Source of the DNA: Chryseobacterium sp.
GTDB taxonomy: Bacteria > Bacteroidota > Bacteroidia > Flavobacteriales > Weeksellaceae
DNA: 5,791 bases
Assembly: GCA_003852805.1 (NCBI GenBank)
Contig: RDDY01000136.1
Span: forward strand, 1 to 5,791
Direction of reading: 5' to 3'
Positions 1 to 5,791 of the stretch are shown in pieces (the stretch's first letter is position 1; each line of letters begins with the position of its first letter). The notes under the pieces are model-generated. The model did not search any database. It had not been told where the DNA came from and worked only from the letters and a program-made list of their open reading frames with translations. The translations under genes were made by a program, and so were the position numbers.

Positions 1-29
1 AGGATAAGCTTAGGGTTGGTTCAACAGCC

Positions 30-1658
30 TCACACCTGTATCACCCCCAAATTAAACTTCTCAGTAATCGGTGCGTGGTCGGCGGCTTCTATGCCCATTG
101 AGATCCATTTGCGGGTGTCGCGCGGGTCGATGATGGCGTCGGTCCAGAGCCGTGCGGCGGCGTAAGTGGCCTTTGTCTGGCGCGTGTAGTCGTCGGTGAT
201 TTTTTTCAGCAGCTCTTCGCGTTCTTCGTCGGTGACGGTCTTGCCCTGCTTTTTCAAAGATGATTCCTGGATCTGCAACAATACTTTTGCCGCCTGCGAG
301 CCACCCATAACGGCCAGCTCCGCCCATGGCCAGGCGACGATCAGGCGCGGGTCGTAAGCTTTGCCGCACATGGCATAATTCCCTGCGCCGTAAGAATTGC
401 CGGTGATAACGGTGAATTTAGGAACGACGGAATTCGCCACCGCGTTCACCATTTTTGCGCCGTCTTTTATGATGCCGCCGTGCTCCGATTTGGAACCGAC
501 CATAAAGCCCGTCACATCTTGCAAAAACACCAACGGAATCTTGCGCTGGTTGCAGTTTGCGATGAACCGCGTTGCTTTGTCCGCCGAGTCGGAATAGATG
601 ACGCCGCCGAACTGCATTTCGCCTTTGCCGTTTTTCACCAGTTTGCGCTGGTTCGCCACGATACCGACAGCCCAACCGTCGATGCGCGCCGTAGCACAGA
701 TAATCGTTTTGCCGTAATCGGGCTTGTATTCCTCGTATTCCGAATTGTCCACCAAGCGTTTGATGATCTCGTAGGTATCGTATTGTTCCGATAGGGTAGA
801 GGGCATCACACCGAAGATTTCGTCGGGACTTAATCTCGGTTGCCGGGTCTCGATACGGTCGAAGCCGGCTTTGTCGTAATCGCCGATTGATTTCATGATA
901 TTCTTAATGCGGTCCAAGGCATCTTTGTCGTCCCTGGCTTTATAATCGGTCACGCCCGAAATTTCACAATGCGTGGTGGCGCCGCCCAAAGTTTCGTTGT
1001 CTATGTTTTCACCGATGGCTGCCTTCACCAGATAACTTCCGGCAAGGAAAATAGAGCCGGTCTTGTCCACAATCATCGCTTCGTCGCTCATGATCGGCAG
1101 GTAAGCGCCGCCAGCCACACAACTGCCCATAACGGCCGAGATCTGGATGATGCCCATGGAGCTCATCTTGGCGTTGTTGCGGAAGATGCGGCCGAAGTGT
1201 TCTTTGTCGGGGAAAATCTCATCCTGCATCGGCAGATACACGCCGGCAGAATCTACAAGGTAGATGATCGGCAGACGGTTTTCCATGGCGATTTCCTGAG
1301 CGCGCAGGTTTTTCTTCCCCGTGATGGGGAACCAAGCACCGGCTTTTACGGTAGCGTCGTTGGCTACCACCATGCACTGTCGGCCGGAAACATAGCCCAT
1401 CACCGCCACCACACCGCCTGCGGGTGCACCGCCTTCTTCCTCGTACATTTCGTAACCGGCAAATGCACCGATCTCTATGGAGTCGGAGTTTTTATCCAGC
1501 AGATATTCTATGCGTTCGCGCGCTGTCAGTTTTCCTTCGGCACGTTGTTTTTCCAAGCGTTTTTCGCCGCCGCCTTTTTTTATGATGCCGAGCAGTCGGT
1601 TGATTTCGGCCAGTTTCAGTTTATTTTCGTCTTCTCTCTTATTGAATTCTAAATCCAT
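30..1658 (-). CDS. Acyl-CoA carboxylase beta subunit (carboxyltransferase; methylcrotonyl/propionyl-CoA carboxylase type)
   Basis: Complete 542-residue protein with ATG at 1658-1656 and TGA at 32-30. The family transfers a carboxyl group from carboxybiotin to an acyl-CoA in the cytoplasm, in branched-chain amino-acid or propionate metabolism, and needs a biotin carboxylase/BCCP alpha subunit. Two crotonase-like halves are visible. The N half (about 30-260) has the start KLTARERIEYLLD (43-55) and the oxyanion-hole segment GSCVAGGAYLP (178-188). The C half (about 285-530) has NSYGAGNYAMCGKAYDPR (421-438) and MGGSQAAKVL (451-460). The segments GSIFLAGSYLVKAAIGE, GGATTH and GAGNYAMCG resemble MCC beta more than PCC beta, but I infer this from remembered motifs and the substrate is not certain. 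Length is normal for the family. No alpha-subunit gene is visible; only 29 bp lie downstream. The gene is divergent from the EamA gene. No Shine-Dalgarno precedes the ATG, as is usual in Bacteroidetes. The carboxyltransferase assignment is very sure; MCC specificity is moderate. Confidence 0.95.
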   Translation of the reverse strand: MDLEFNKREDENKLKLAEINRLLGIIKKGGGEKRLEKQRAEGKLTARERIEYLLDKNSDSIEIGAFAGYEMYEEEGGAPAGGVVAVMGYVSGRQCMVVANDATVKAGAWFPITGKKNLRAQEIAMENRLPIIYLVDSAGVYLPMQDEIFPDKEHFGRIFRNNAKMSSMGIIQISAVMGSCVAGGAYLPIMSDEAMIVDKTGSIFLAGSYLVKAAIGENIDNETLGGATTHCEISGVTDYKARDDKDALDRIKNIMKSIGDYDKAGFDRIETRQPRLSPDEIFGVMPSTLSEQYDTYEIIKRLVDNSEYEEYKPDYGKTIICATARIDGWAVGIVANQRKLVKNGKGEMQFGGVIYSDSADKATRFIANCNQRKIPLVFLQDVTGFMVGSKSEHGGIIKDGAKMVNAVANSVVPKFTVITGNSYGAGNYAMCGKAYDPRLIVAWPWAELAVMGGSQAAKVLLQIQESSLKKQGKTVTDEEREELLKKITDDYTRQTKATYAAARLWTDAIIDPRDTRKWISMGIEAADHAPITEKFNLGVIQV

Positions 1659-1677
1659 CGGGTAATATTAGGTTCCG

Positions 1678-1685
1678 TAAAAATA
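1678..1685 (-). promoter_or_regulatory. Weak candidate -7 box for the carboxylase gene
   Basis: Read on the minus strand this is TATTTTTA, which matches TAnnTTTG except for the last base. It ends 19 bases before the carboxylase ATG, which is compatible with a short 5' leader. No TTG-type -33 element is visible at the expected spacing, and the stretch is AT-rich, so a chance match is quite possible. Confidence 0.25.
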
Positions 1686-1822
1686 ATATTTTTTATCCCG
1701 TTTACGTTAGATCGAAAAGCCGTCGGGTAAGTCTTTGATTTACAGTTGAATTTTAATATAGTTTAACATAATCAAACGTGCCGGGTATGTAATAATATGC
1801 ATATCTTAGCGTTAAATAAGTA

Positions 1823-1839
1823 CAGAGACTAAGTTTCTG
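1823..1839 (+). other. Small hairpin, CAGAGAC-TAA-GTTTCTG
   Basis: Seven pairs, one of them a G-U wobble, close a three-base loop. TTTTGG follows, so this is at best a weak terminator or a stem within an RNA that ends at the stronger terminator 56 bases further on. It could also be chance; no function is assigned. Confidence 0.3.
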
Positions 1840-1894
1840 TTTTGGCGCAAGCTAAATTCCTGGTTTATTTTTAATAGTTTATTATTTGAGGGAT

Positions 1895-1927
1895 CCCGAG
1901 CATCTGTATGGATGTTCGGGGTTTTTT
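1895..1927 (+). terminator. Rho-independent terminator, plus strand
   Basis: CCCGAGCATC (1895-1904) pairs over its full ten bases with GATGTTCGGG (1911-1920), with one G-U wobble and a six-base loop TGTATG. G and six T follow at 1921-1927. On the minus strand the stem is not followed by a T run, so it works in the plus direction only. It lies upstream of the EamA gene and its TAGTTTTG promoter box, not behind any recognised plus-strand gene. It therefore ends an unidentified short transcript, acts as a leader attenuator, or is left over from a lost gene. Confidence 0.85.
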
Positions 1928-1983
1928 GTTTATTTCGATGCCGAAGCGGCTGAGGTGCTGCGCCGAAAAAGCAGAAAATAGAG

Positions 1984-1991
1984 TAGTTTTG
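1984..1991 (+). promoter_or_regulatory. Bacteroidetes -7 promoter box for the EamA-PorV operon
   Basis: TAGTTTTG is an exact match to the Bacteroidetes sigma-ABfr -7 consensus TAnnTTTG and ends 24 bases before the EamA ATG at 2016. Transcription would start near 1998 and give a leader of about 18 bases. No clear TTG -33 element is seen 19-21 bases upstream, so the call rests on the -7 box and its position. Being downstream of the 1895-1927 terminator, it would make the EamA operon independent of any transcript from further left. Confidence 0.6.
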
Positions 1992-2015
1992 CGTTTTATA
2001 TAACTTGTACGGCAG

Positions 2016-2906
2016 ATGTTGAAATCGGCGCAGTTCAGGCTGCATTTAATCGTGTTCTTGTGGGGTTTCACCGCCATCTTGGGGAAGCTCATCACGCTGG
2101 AAGCTTTGCAACTCGTCTGGTTCAGGATGCTGTTTGCGTCGCTGTTTCTGTATGTGGTCATCCGTTTTGTAAAAGGACGGTCTGTGGAAGTCGACCGCAA
2201 ACTGTTGCTGAAACTCTTCGGCATTGGTTGCGTGATGGCGCTGCACTGGCTCTGCTTTTTTTATTCGATAAAGGTTTCCAACGTATCGATAGCATTATCG
2301 TGCTTGTCTACGTCCACCTTGTTTGCGGCGATTATCGAGCCTTTGGTTTTCAGACGAAAGGTAGACTGGACGGAGATTGTTATGGGCATTGTGATTGTCG
2401 CTTGTATCTTGGCAATTTTCCGAGCCGAGTTCCGTTATGTGGAAGGGATTGTTTTTGGAATACTCTGCGCACTGTTGGGCGCCATTTTCCAAGTATTCAA
2501 CGGTAAGCTGTACGGTTCTACCGCCTCGGGCAATATTATATTGTACGAGATTTTTGGTGGCTGGCTGCTGATAACGGCATTTATGATAGGCACGGGGCAA
2601 ATAGGTGAAGTGACCTCCGTCTCGGCAGGCAACTTCGGTTTGGTATTGGTGTTGGCAAGCTTGTTCACCGCTTACCCGATGTTCGAGTCAATCCGATTGA
2701 TGAAGTATATTTCGCCGTTTACATTGGTGTTGACGGTAAACCTGGAACCGGTGTACGGAATTATTTTGGCCTTTTTTATCTTTGGTCAATCCGAGCACAT
2801 GAGCCCCGTTTTTTACGTCGCCTCTTTTGTAATGATATTATCCATCGTGGCCAACGGCATTTTGAAAGCCCGAAAAAACAAACGAAATGCACAACTTACT
2901 CAATAA
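2016..2906 (+). CDS. EamA-family (DMT superfamily) inner-membrane transporter
   Basis: Complete 296-residue protein, ATG 2016 to TAA 2904-2906. By hydrophobicity I see ten membrane segments, at about 10-28, 33-53, 66-87, 91-112, 118-135, 142-163, 173-190, 205-222, 235-257 and 264-284, with a basic C-terminal tail (KARKNKR). This is the two-times-five-helix EamA arrangement and its usual length. Family hallmarks are the N-terminal FLWGFTAILGK (14-24), with W and G in helix 1, and NLEPVYGIILAFFIFG (242-257) in helix 9. The family exports or imports small metabolites such as amino acids and derivatives, purines or nucleotide sugars; the substrate cannot be read from the sequence. The start is supported by the short N-terminus before helix 1 and by the TAGTTTTG box. 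The end overlaps the porV-like gene by 20 bp, so the two are likely co-transcribed. Confidence 0.93.
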   Translation: MLKSAQFRLHLIVFLWGFTAILGKLITLEALQLVWFRMLFASLFLYVVIRFVKGRSVEVDRKLLLKLFGIGCVMALHWLCFFYSIKVSNVSIALSCLSTSTLFAAIIEPLVFRRKVDWTEIVMGIVIVACILAIFRAEFRYVEGIVFGILCALLGAIFQVFNGKLYGSTASGNIILYEIFGGWLLITAFMIGTGQIGEVTSVSAGNFGLVLVLASLFTAYPMFESIRLMKYISPFTLVLTVNLEPVYGIILAFFIFGQSEHMSPVFYVASFVMILSIVANGILKARKNKRNAQLTQ

Positions 2907-3981
2907 AAAAACCATCGTTTTTGCGGCCCTGTTTTTCGCTGCTTTTTCGCCGGCACAGATTATCCGCAAATACTCAAACGAGTTTCTGAACGTGGGCGCA
3001 GGCGGACGAGGTTTGGCCATGGGCGGTGCCGTCATTACCTCTCAGGATGATGTTTATTCGCCGATGTGGAACCCCGCGGGTTTGCTGGGCGTGCAAAACG
3101 AATGGCAGGGCGCGCTGATGCACGCAGAATATTTTGAGTCGATTGCCAAATACGATTACGCCGGTTATGCCAAAGCGCTGGACAACGGCAACGCGTTCGG
3201 CATCTCGGTGGTGCGGCTGGGCGTGGACAATATATTGAACACTACCCAAATGATCGACAGTGAGGGCAATATAGATTACGACAAGATTTCGTCTTTCTCG
3301 GCCGCAGATTATGCCGCACTGCTGACCTACGCTTTCCACCCGAACGACAATTACCGCTGGGCGTTTGGCGGAACGGCCAAGGTAGTCTACCGCAATATCG
3401 GGAAGTTCGCCAGCGGCTTCGGTTTTGGCTTCGATCTCGGCACCATTTATACGGCAGACAACGGCTGGCGCTACGGTGCCATGCTGCGCGATGCGATTAC
3501 CACGGTCAACTTCTGGACCATCAACCAAAAAGAACTGAGTGCGGTGGTCAACGGTGAAGAGTTCAACCCTGCACCCAAGGACAAAATGGAACTCACCATG
3601 CCGAAACTGAATGCGGGCCTGGGCAGAACCTTTGAGCTGAACCGCGATTTTACCTTAGCACCCGAGGCCGGCCTCAACATAGAGTTTGCAAAAACGGCTG
3701 CCTTGGTTTCCACCGACTTCGCGAGCATTACGCCATATGTCGGCGCAGAATTGGGCTACGATAAAATGATCTTTGTGCGCGCCGGCGTCAACCGCTTCCA
3801 ATCCATTACCGACATCGAGTCTCAAAAGCGCGGCGTCTCTTTCCAGCCCGGTGCGGGCATCGGCATCAAATACAAGGGCTTGACATTAGATTACGCCATC
3901 AGCAATTCGGGCCTCGGCGGCAGCAATTTCTACAGCAATTTCTTTTCTTTGAAATTGGATATGGCGGGGTTTAAGGAGTAA
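2887..3981 (+). CDS. PorV/PorQ-family outer-membrane beta-barrel protein
   Basis: Complete 364-residue protein, ATG 2887 to TAA 3979-3981. Residues 1-23 form a signal peptide: Lys7-Lys8, a hydrophobic core VFAALFFAAF, then SPA before Gln24, a typical Flavobacteriia AQ cleavage site. The mature start, FLNVGAGGRGLAMGGA (33-48) followed by WNPAGL (61-66), is the recognised PorV/PorQ (UPF0164, FadL-like) opening. The rest is alternating beta-strand with many Gly and aromatic residues, ending in FFSLKLDMAGFKE. True PorV (LptO) is a type IX secretion shuttle component and PorQ is part of its attachment machinery. This is a family member and I cannot say which paralogue; no PorU or sortase gene is in the window. 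It lies in the outer membrane. The start overlaps the transporter gene by 20 bp and is preceded by an A-rich AAAAAACAAACGAA stretch in place of a Shine-Dalgarno. No strong terminator follows. Confidence 0.88.
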   Translation: MHNLLNKKTIVFAALFFAAFSPAQIIRKYSNEFLNVGAGGRGLAMGGAVITSQDDVYSPMWNPAGLLGVQNEWQGALMHAEYFESIAKYDYAGYAKALDNGNAFGISVVRLGVDNILNTTQMIDSEGNIDYDKISSFSAADYAALLTYAFHPNDNYRWAFGGTAKVVYRNIGKFASGFGFGFDLGTIYTADNGWRYGAMLRDAITTVNFWTINQKELSAVVNGEEFNPAPKDKMELTMPKLNAGLGRTFELNRDFTLAPEAGLNIEFAKTAALVSTDFASITPYVGAELGYDKMIFVRAGVNRFQSITDIESQKRGVSFQPGAGIGIKYKGLTLDYAISNSGLGGSNFYSNFFSLKLDMAGFKE

Positions 3982-4136
3982 TGCTCCGCCGGCACCGAAG
4001 CTTTAAAGCTATTATCTCTGCTTTCCGAAACAGCATTGTTATAATTAGTATTCCAAGTGTTAGTTTAACATTTGTGTCCACTATGCGGTGCATTCAACAT
4101 TTTTTATCTTTGGGAATTAACCTTAAGGATTATTAC
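3982..4136. other. Junction region between the PorV-like gene and hsdM
   Basis: This 155-bp gap separates GC-rich chromosomal genes from the AT-rich restriction-modification genes, and base composition changes within it. It contains a weak GGAG-TAATG-CTCC hairpin across the PorV stop (3975-3987), a 12-bp palindrome AGCTTTAAAGCT (3999-4010), and the hsdM promoter box. The reading frame of hsdM stays open through the gap back to an ATG at 3981 that overlaps the PorV stop (TAATG). The 52 residues this would add do not resemble an HsdM N-terminus. No tRNA, integrase site or direct repeat is evident. Confidence 0.6.
4105..4112 (+). promoter_or_regulatory. Bacteroidetes -7 promoter box for hsdM
   Basis: TATCTTTG matches TAnnTTTG exactly and ends 24 bases before the ATG at 4137, the same spacing as the box in front of the EamA gene. 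Transcription would begin near 4119, after any upstream start at 3981 or 4083. This supports 4137 as the true hsdM start. The nearest TTTG (4071-4074) is 30 bases upstream, too far for the usual -33 spacing. Confidence 0.6.
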
Positions 4137-5705
4137 ATGTTAGAAGAACAGAAACGCCAGCTGCAACAACAACTTTGGAATATAGCGAATACCTTAAGAG
4201 GTAAAATGGATGCGGACGAATTCCGTGATTATATTTTAGGATTTATCTTTTATAAGTACCTCTCCGAGAAAATACATTTTGCCGCCAATAAAATTTTATT
4301 CGATTCGGGAGAAGACGTTGATTACAATGACGTTGACGAAAATTCTGATGCAGGGAAAGAAATTGTAGAAGCTATTTATGAAGAGGTGGTGGAAGACCTG
4401 GGATATTTTCTGAAGCCTTCGGAGCTTTTCAGTAATATTGCTAAAAAAGGACATCAGAAACAGGAAGGTAAATCCAACTTTATCTTATCTGAACTTTCTA
4501 AAATCCTTGCTAATATAGAGCAGTCTACTTTAGGGACAAACAGTGAAGATGATTTTGAACATCTTTTTGAAGATTTGGATTTGACTTCTTCCAAATTGGG
4601 AAAAACCGAAGACGAAAAAAATACGTTGATTTCCAAAGTGCTGTATCATTTGGACGATATTGATTTTAATCTTTCTGACAGCAATGCAGACGTTTTGGGT
4701 GATGCTTACGAATATCTGATTGCTCAATTTGCGAGTGGAGCAGGGAAAAAAGCGGGAGAATTCTACACACCGCAACAGGTTTCCACTATTTTGGCAAGAA
4801 TTGTAACGAGCCGAAAAAATCAGTTGCGTTCTGTTTATGATCCAACGTGCGGAAGCGGATCGTTGCTTTTGCGTGTGGCACGTGAAGCCAAAGTTGCCGA
4901 TTTCTACGGACAGGAAATGAACCGAACTACCTACAACTTGGCAAGGATGAATATGATTCTACACGGCGTTAATTACAGCAATTTCGACATCAGGCAGGAG
5001 GATACTTTGGAAAAACCGCAGCACATAAACAAAACTTTTGAAGCTATTGTGGCAAATCCTCCTTTTTCTGCAAAATGGAGCGCCAATGAACTGCATCTTC
5101 TGGACGAAAGATTTTCGCAATACGGAAAATTGGCTCCTGCTTCAAAAGCAGATTTTGCTTTTATCCAGCACATGATTCATCATTTGGATGAAAACGGAAT
5201 AATGGCAGTAGTGATGCCTCACGGCGTTCTGTTCCGTGGTGCAGCCGAATTGGTGATCCGCAGACAGCTGATTAAAGAGAAAAATTATTTAGATGCTGTT
5301 ATCGGACTTCCTGCCAATATTTTCTTCGGCACGAGCATTCCGACATGTATTTTGGTGTTCAAAAAATGTCGTGAAGAAGACGAAGACGTTTTGTTTATCG
5401 ATGCGAGTAAGGAATTTGAAAAGCAGAAAAACCAAAACGTTCTTCTTAATGAGCATATCAATAAAATTGTTGATACTTATCAGGAACGCACCGAAATCGA
5501 AAAATTCAGCCATAAAGCGACCTTACAGGAAATTGCCGACAACGATTACAACCTGAATATTCCTCGTTATGTAGATACGTTTGAGGAAGAAGAAGAAATT
5601 GATATTCAGGCAGTAATGCAGGAAATCAAATCGTTGGAAGCGAAGCGTTTGGAATTGGATTCTGAAATTGAAGTTTATTTAAAGGAATTGGGATTGGTCG
5701 TTTAA
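4137..5705 (+). CDS. hsdM: Type I restriction-modification system, methyltransferase subunit HsdM
   Basis: 522 residues from ATG 4137 to TAA 5703-5705, the normal length for HsdM. Two HsdM with one HsdS form the cytoplasmic adenine-N6 methyltransferase; adding HsdR gives the restriction enzyme. The helical HsdM N-domain (about 5-180) opens with QQQLWNIANTLRGKMDADEF, like EcoR124I-type (IC) HsdM. GEFYTPQQV (207-215) leads into the methylase domain. Motif I is DPTCGSGSLLL (235-245), which binds AdoMet, and motif IV is NPPF (307-310), which is catalytic. ARMNMILHGVNYSNFDI (269-285) and NDYNLNIPRYV (469-479) are further family blocks, and a coiled-coil tail (about 490-518) probably contacts HsdS. 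All key residues are present. The frame stays open back to 3981, but I chose 4137 because the family N-terminus begins there and a -7 box lies just before it. The gene is clearly more AT-rich than those to its left, which suggests acquisition. hsdS follows after 38 bp. Confidence 0.96.
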   Translation: MLEEQKRQLQQQLWNIANTLRGKMDADEFRDYILGFIFYKYLSEKIHFAANKILFDSGEDVDYNDVDENSDAGKEIVEAIYEEVVEDLGYFLKPSELFSNIAKKGHQKQEGKSNFILSELSKILANIEQSTLGTNSEDDFEHLFEDLDLTSSKLGKTEDEKNTLISKVLYHLDDIDFNLSDSNADVLGDAYEYLIAQFASGAGKKAGEFYTPQQVSTILARIVTSRKNQLRSVYDPTCGSGSLLLRVAREAKVADFYGQEMNRTTYNLARMNMILHGVNYSNFDIRQEDTLEKPQHINKTFEAIVANPPFSAKWSANELHLLDERFSQYGKLAPASKADFAFIQHMIHHLDENGIMAVVMPHGVLFRGAAELVIRRQLIKEKNYLDAVIGLPANIFFGTSIPTCILVFKKCREEDEDVLFIDASKEFEKQKNQNVLLNEHINKIVDTYQERTEIEKFSHKATLQEIADNDYNLNIPRYVDTFEEEEEIDIQAVMQEIKSLEAKRLELDSEIEVYLKELGLVV

Positions 5706-5743
5706 ATCCTTAATTCAAAAAATTATTTACATAAACTTTCAGT

Positions 5744-5791
5744 ATGACAGAAAAAAGAAAAAATATAGATAAGGTTCCAAATTTGAGATTT
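5744..5791 (+). CDS. hsdS: Type I restriction-modification specificity subunit HsdS, N-terminus only (runs off the right edge)
   Basis: Only 16 codons are in the window: MTEKRKNIDKVPNLRF. A short charged start followed by VPxLRF is the familiar opening of many HsdS proteins, where it leads into PEF and the first target-recognition domain. Position supports the call: same strand, 38 bp after hsdM, the usual hsdM-hsdS order. HsdS determines the bipartite DNA target of the system; that target cannot be inferred because neither recognition domain is present. The start has no Shine-Dalgarno and no -7 box of its own, so it is probably transcribed with hsdM. Confidence 0.8.
   Translation, partial: MTEKRKNIDKVPNLRF

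Larger units (their letters stand above)
1659..2015. other. Divergent intergenic region between the carboxylase and EamA genes
   Basis: This 357-bp stretch has no convincing protein-coding gene. From left to right it contains an AT-rich carboxylase upstream region, a weak plus-strand promoter-like pair (TTTG at 1734-1737, then TAGTTTAA at 1759-1766), a small hairpin (1823-1839), a strong plus-strand terminator (1895-1927), a short GCCG-AAG-CGGC hairpin (1940-1950), and the TAGTTTTG box in front of the EamA gene. The only short plus-strand frame seen is 11 codons (1797-1832), without support. No tRNA, rRNA or recognised riboswitch was found by eye. The terminator implies that some RNA is made from the plus strand here. 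Confidence 0.7.

Noticed and set aside
969..1652. Long plus-strand open frame (227 codons) antisense to the carboxylase gene
   Set aside because: It lies entirely opposite a well-conserved gene; the product is His/Phe/Ala-rich with no family motif, as expected for a shadow in GC-rich coding DNA.
1797..1832. Eleven-codon plus-strand frame that might be a leader peptide
   Set aside because: It has no run of regulatory codons, no ribosome-binding signal and no clear pairing with the terminator; a frame this short is expected by chance.
1871..2246. Minus-strand open frames across the divergent region and the start of the EamA gene
   Set aside because: They run through the plus-strand terminator and promoter and overlap the transporter coding sequence; the translations are low-complexity and lack domains.
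2974..3528. Minus-strand open frame of 184 codons inside the PorV-like gene
   Set aside because: It is the antisense shadow of a gene with a clear signal peptide and family motifs; no independent start signal or recognisable domain.
3975..3990. GGAG/CTCC hairpin at the PorV-like stop as a terminator
   Set aside because: The stem is only four pairs and no T run follows.
3999..4010. AGCTTTAAAGCT palindrome as an integration or operator site
   Set aside because: It is a single short AT-rich palindrome with no second copy or direct repeat seen near the cassette; not enough to call a site.

Overview
The window looks like the chromosome of a Flavobacteriia-type Bacteroidetes, possibly Weeksellaceae; the family-level placement is inference. 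Three things point that way: a PorV/PorQ-family outer-membrane protein, which belongs to the Bacteroidetes type IX secretion / FadL-like world; upstream regions that lack Shine-Dalgarno sequences and are A-rich; and exact matches to the Bacteroidetes -7 promoter box (TAnnTTTG) just before two genes.

Layout. On the minus strand, 30-1658 encodes a complete acyl-CoA carboxylase beta (carboxyltransferase) subunit of the methylcrotonyl/propionyl-CoA carboxylase type. A 357-bp divergent intergenic region (1659-2015) follows. It holds a strong plus-strand hairpin terminator (1895-1927) with no recognised plus-strand gene in front of it, and a TAGTTTTG box in front of the next gene. On the plus strand, 2016-2906 encodes a ten-helix EamA/DMT transporter. 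It overlaps by 20 bp a PorV/PorQ-family outer-membrane beta-barrel protein (2887-3981), so these two probably form an operon. After a 155-bp gap, hsdM of a type I restriction-modification system runs from 4137 to 5705. The first 16 codons of hsdS (5744-5791) run off the right edge.

The first three genes look like ordinary chromosomal housekeeping or envelope genes, with GC roughly 50-57% in lines sampled by eye. The hsdM region is visibly more AT-rich (about 40%) and uses different codons, so the left edge of an acquired type I R-M/defence cassette probably lies in 3982-4136. HsdM and HsdS together form the adenine-N6 methyltransferase. The restriction subunit HsdR, and any further defence genes, would lie to the right of the window. 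I see no clearly novel system. The points most worth a second look are the unexplained terminator or possible small RNA in the divergent region, the transfer boundary, and the start-site choice for hsdM.
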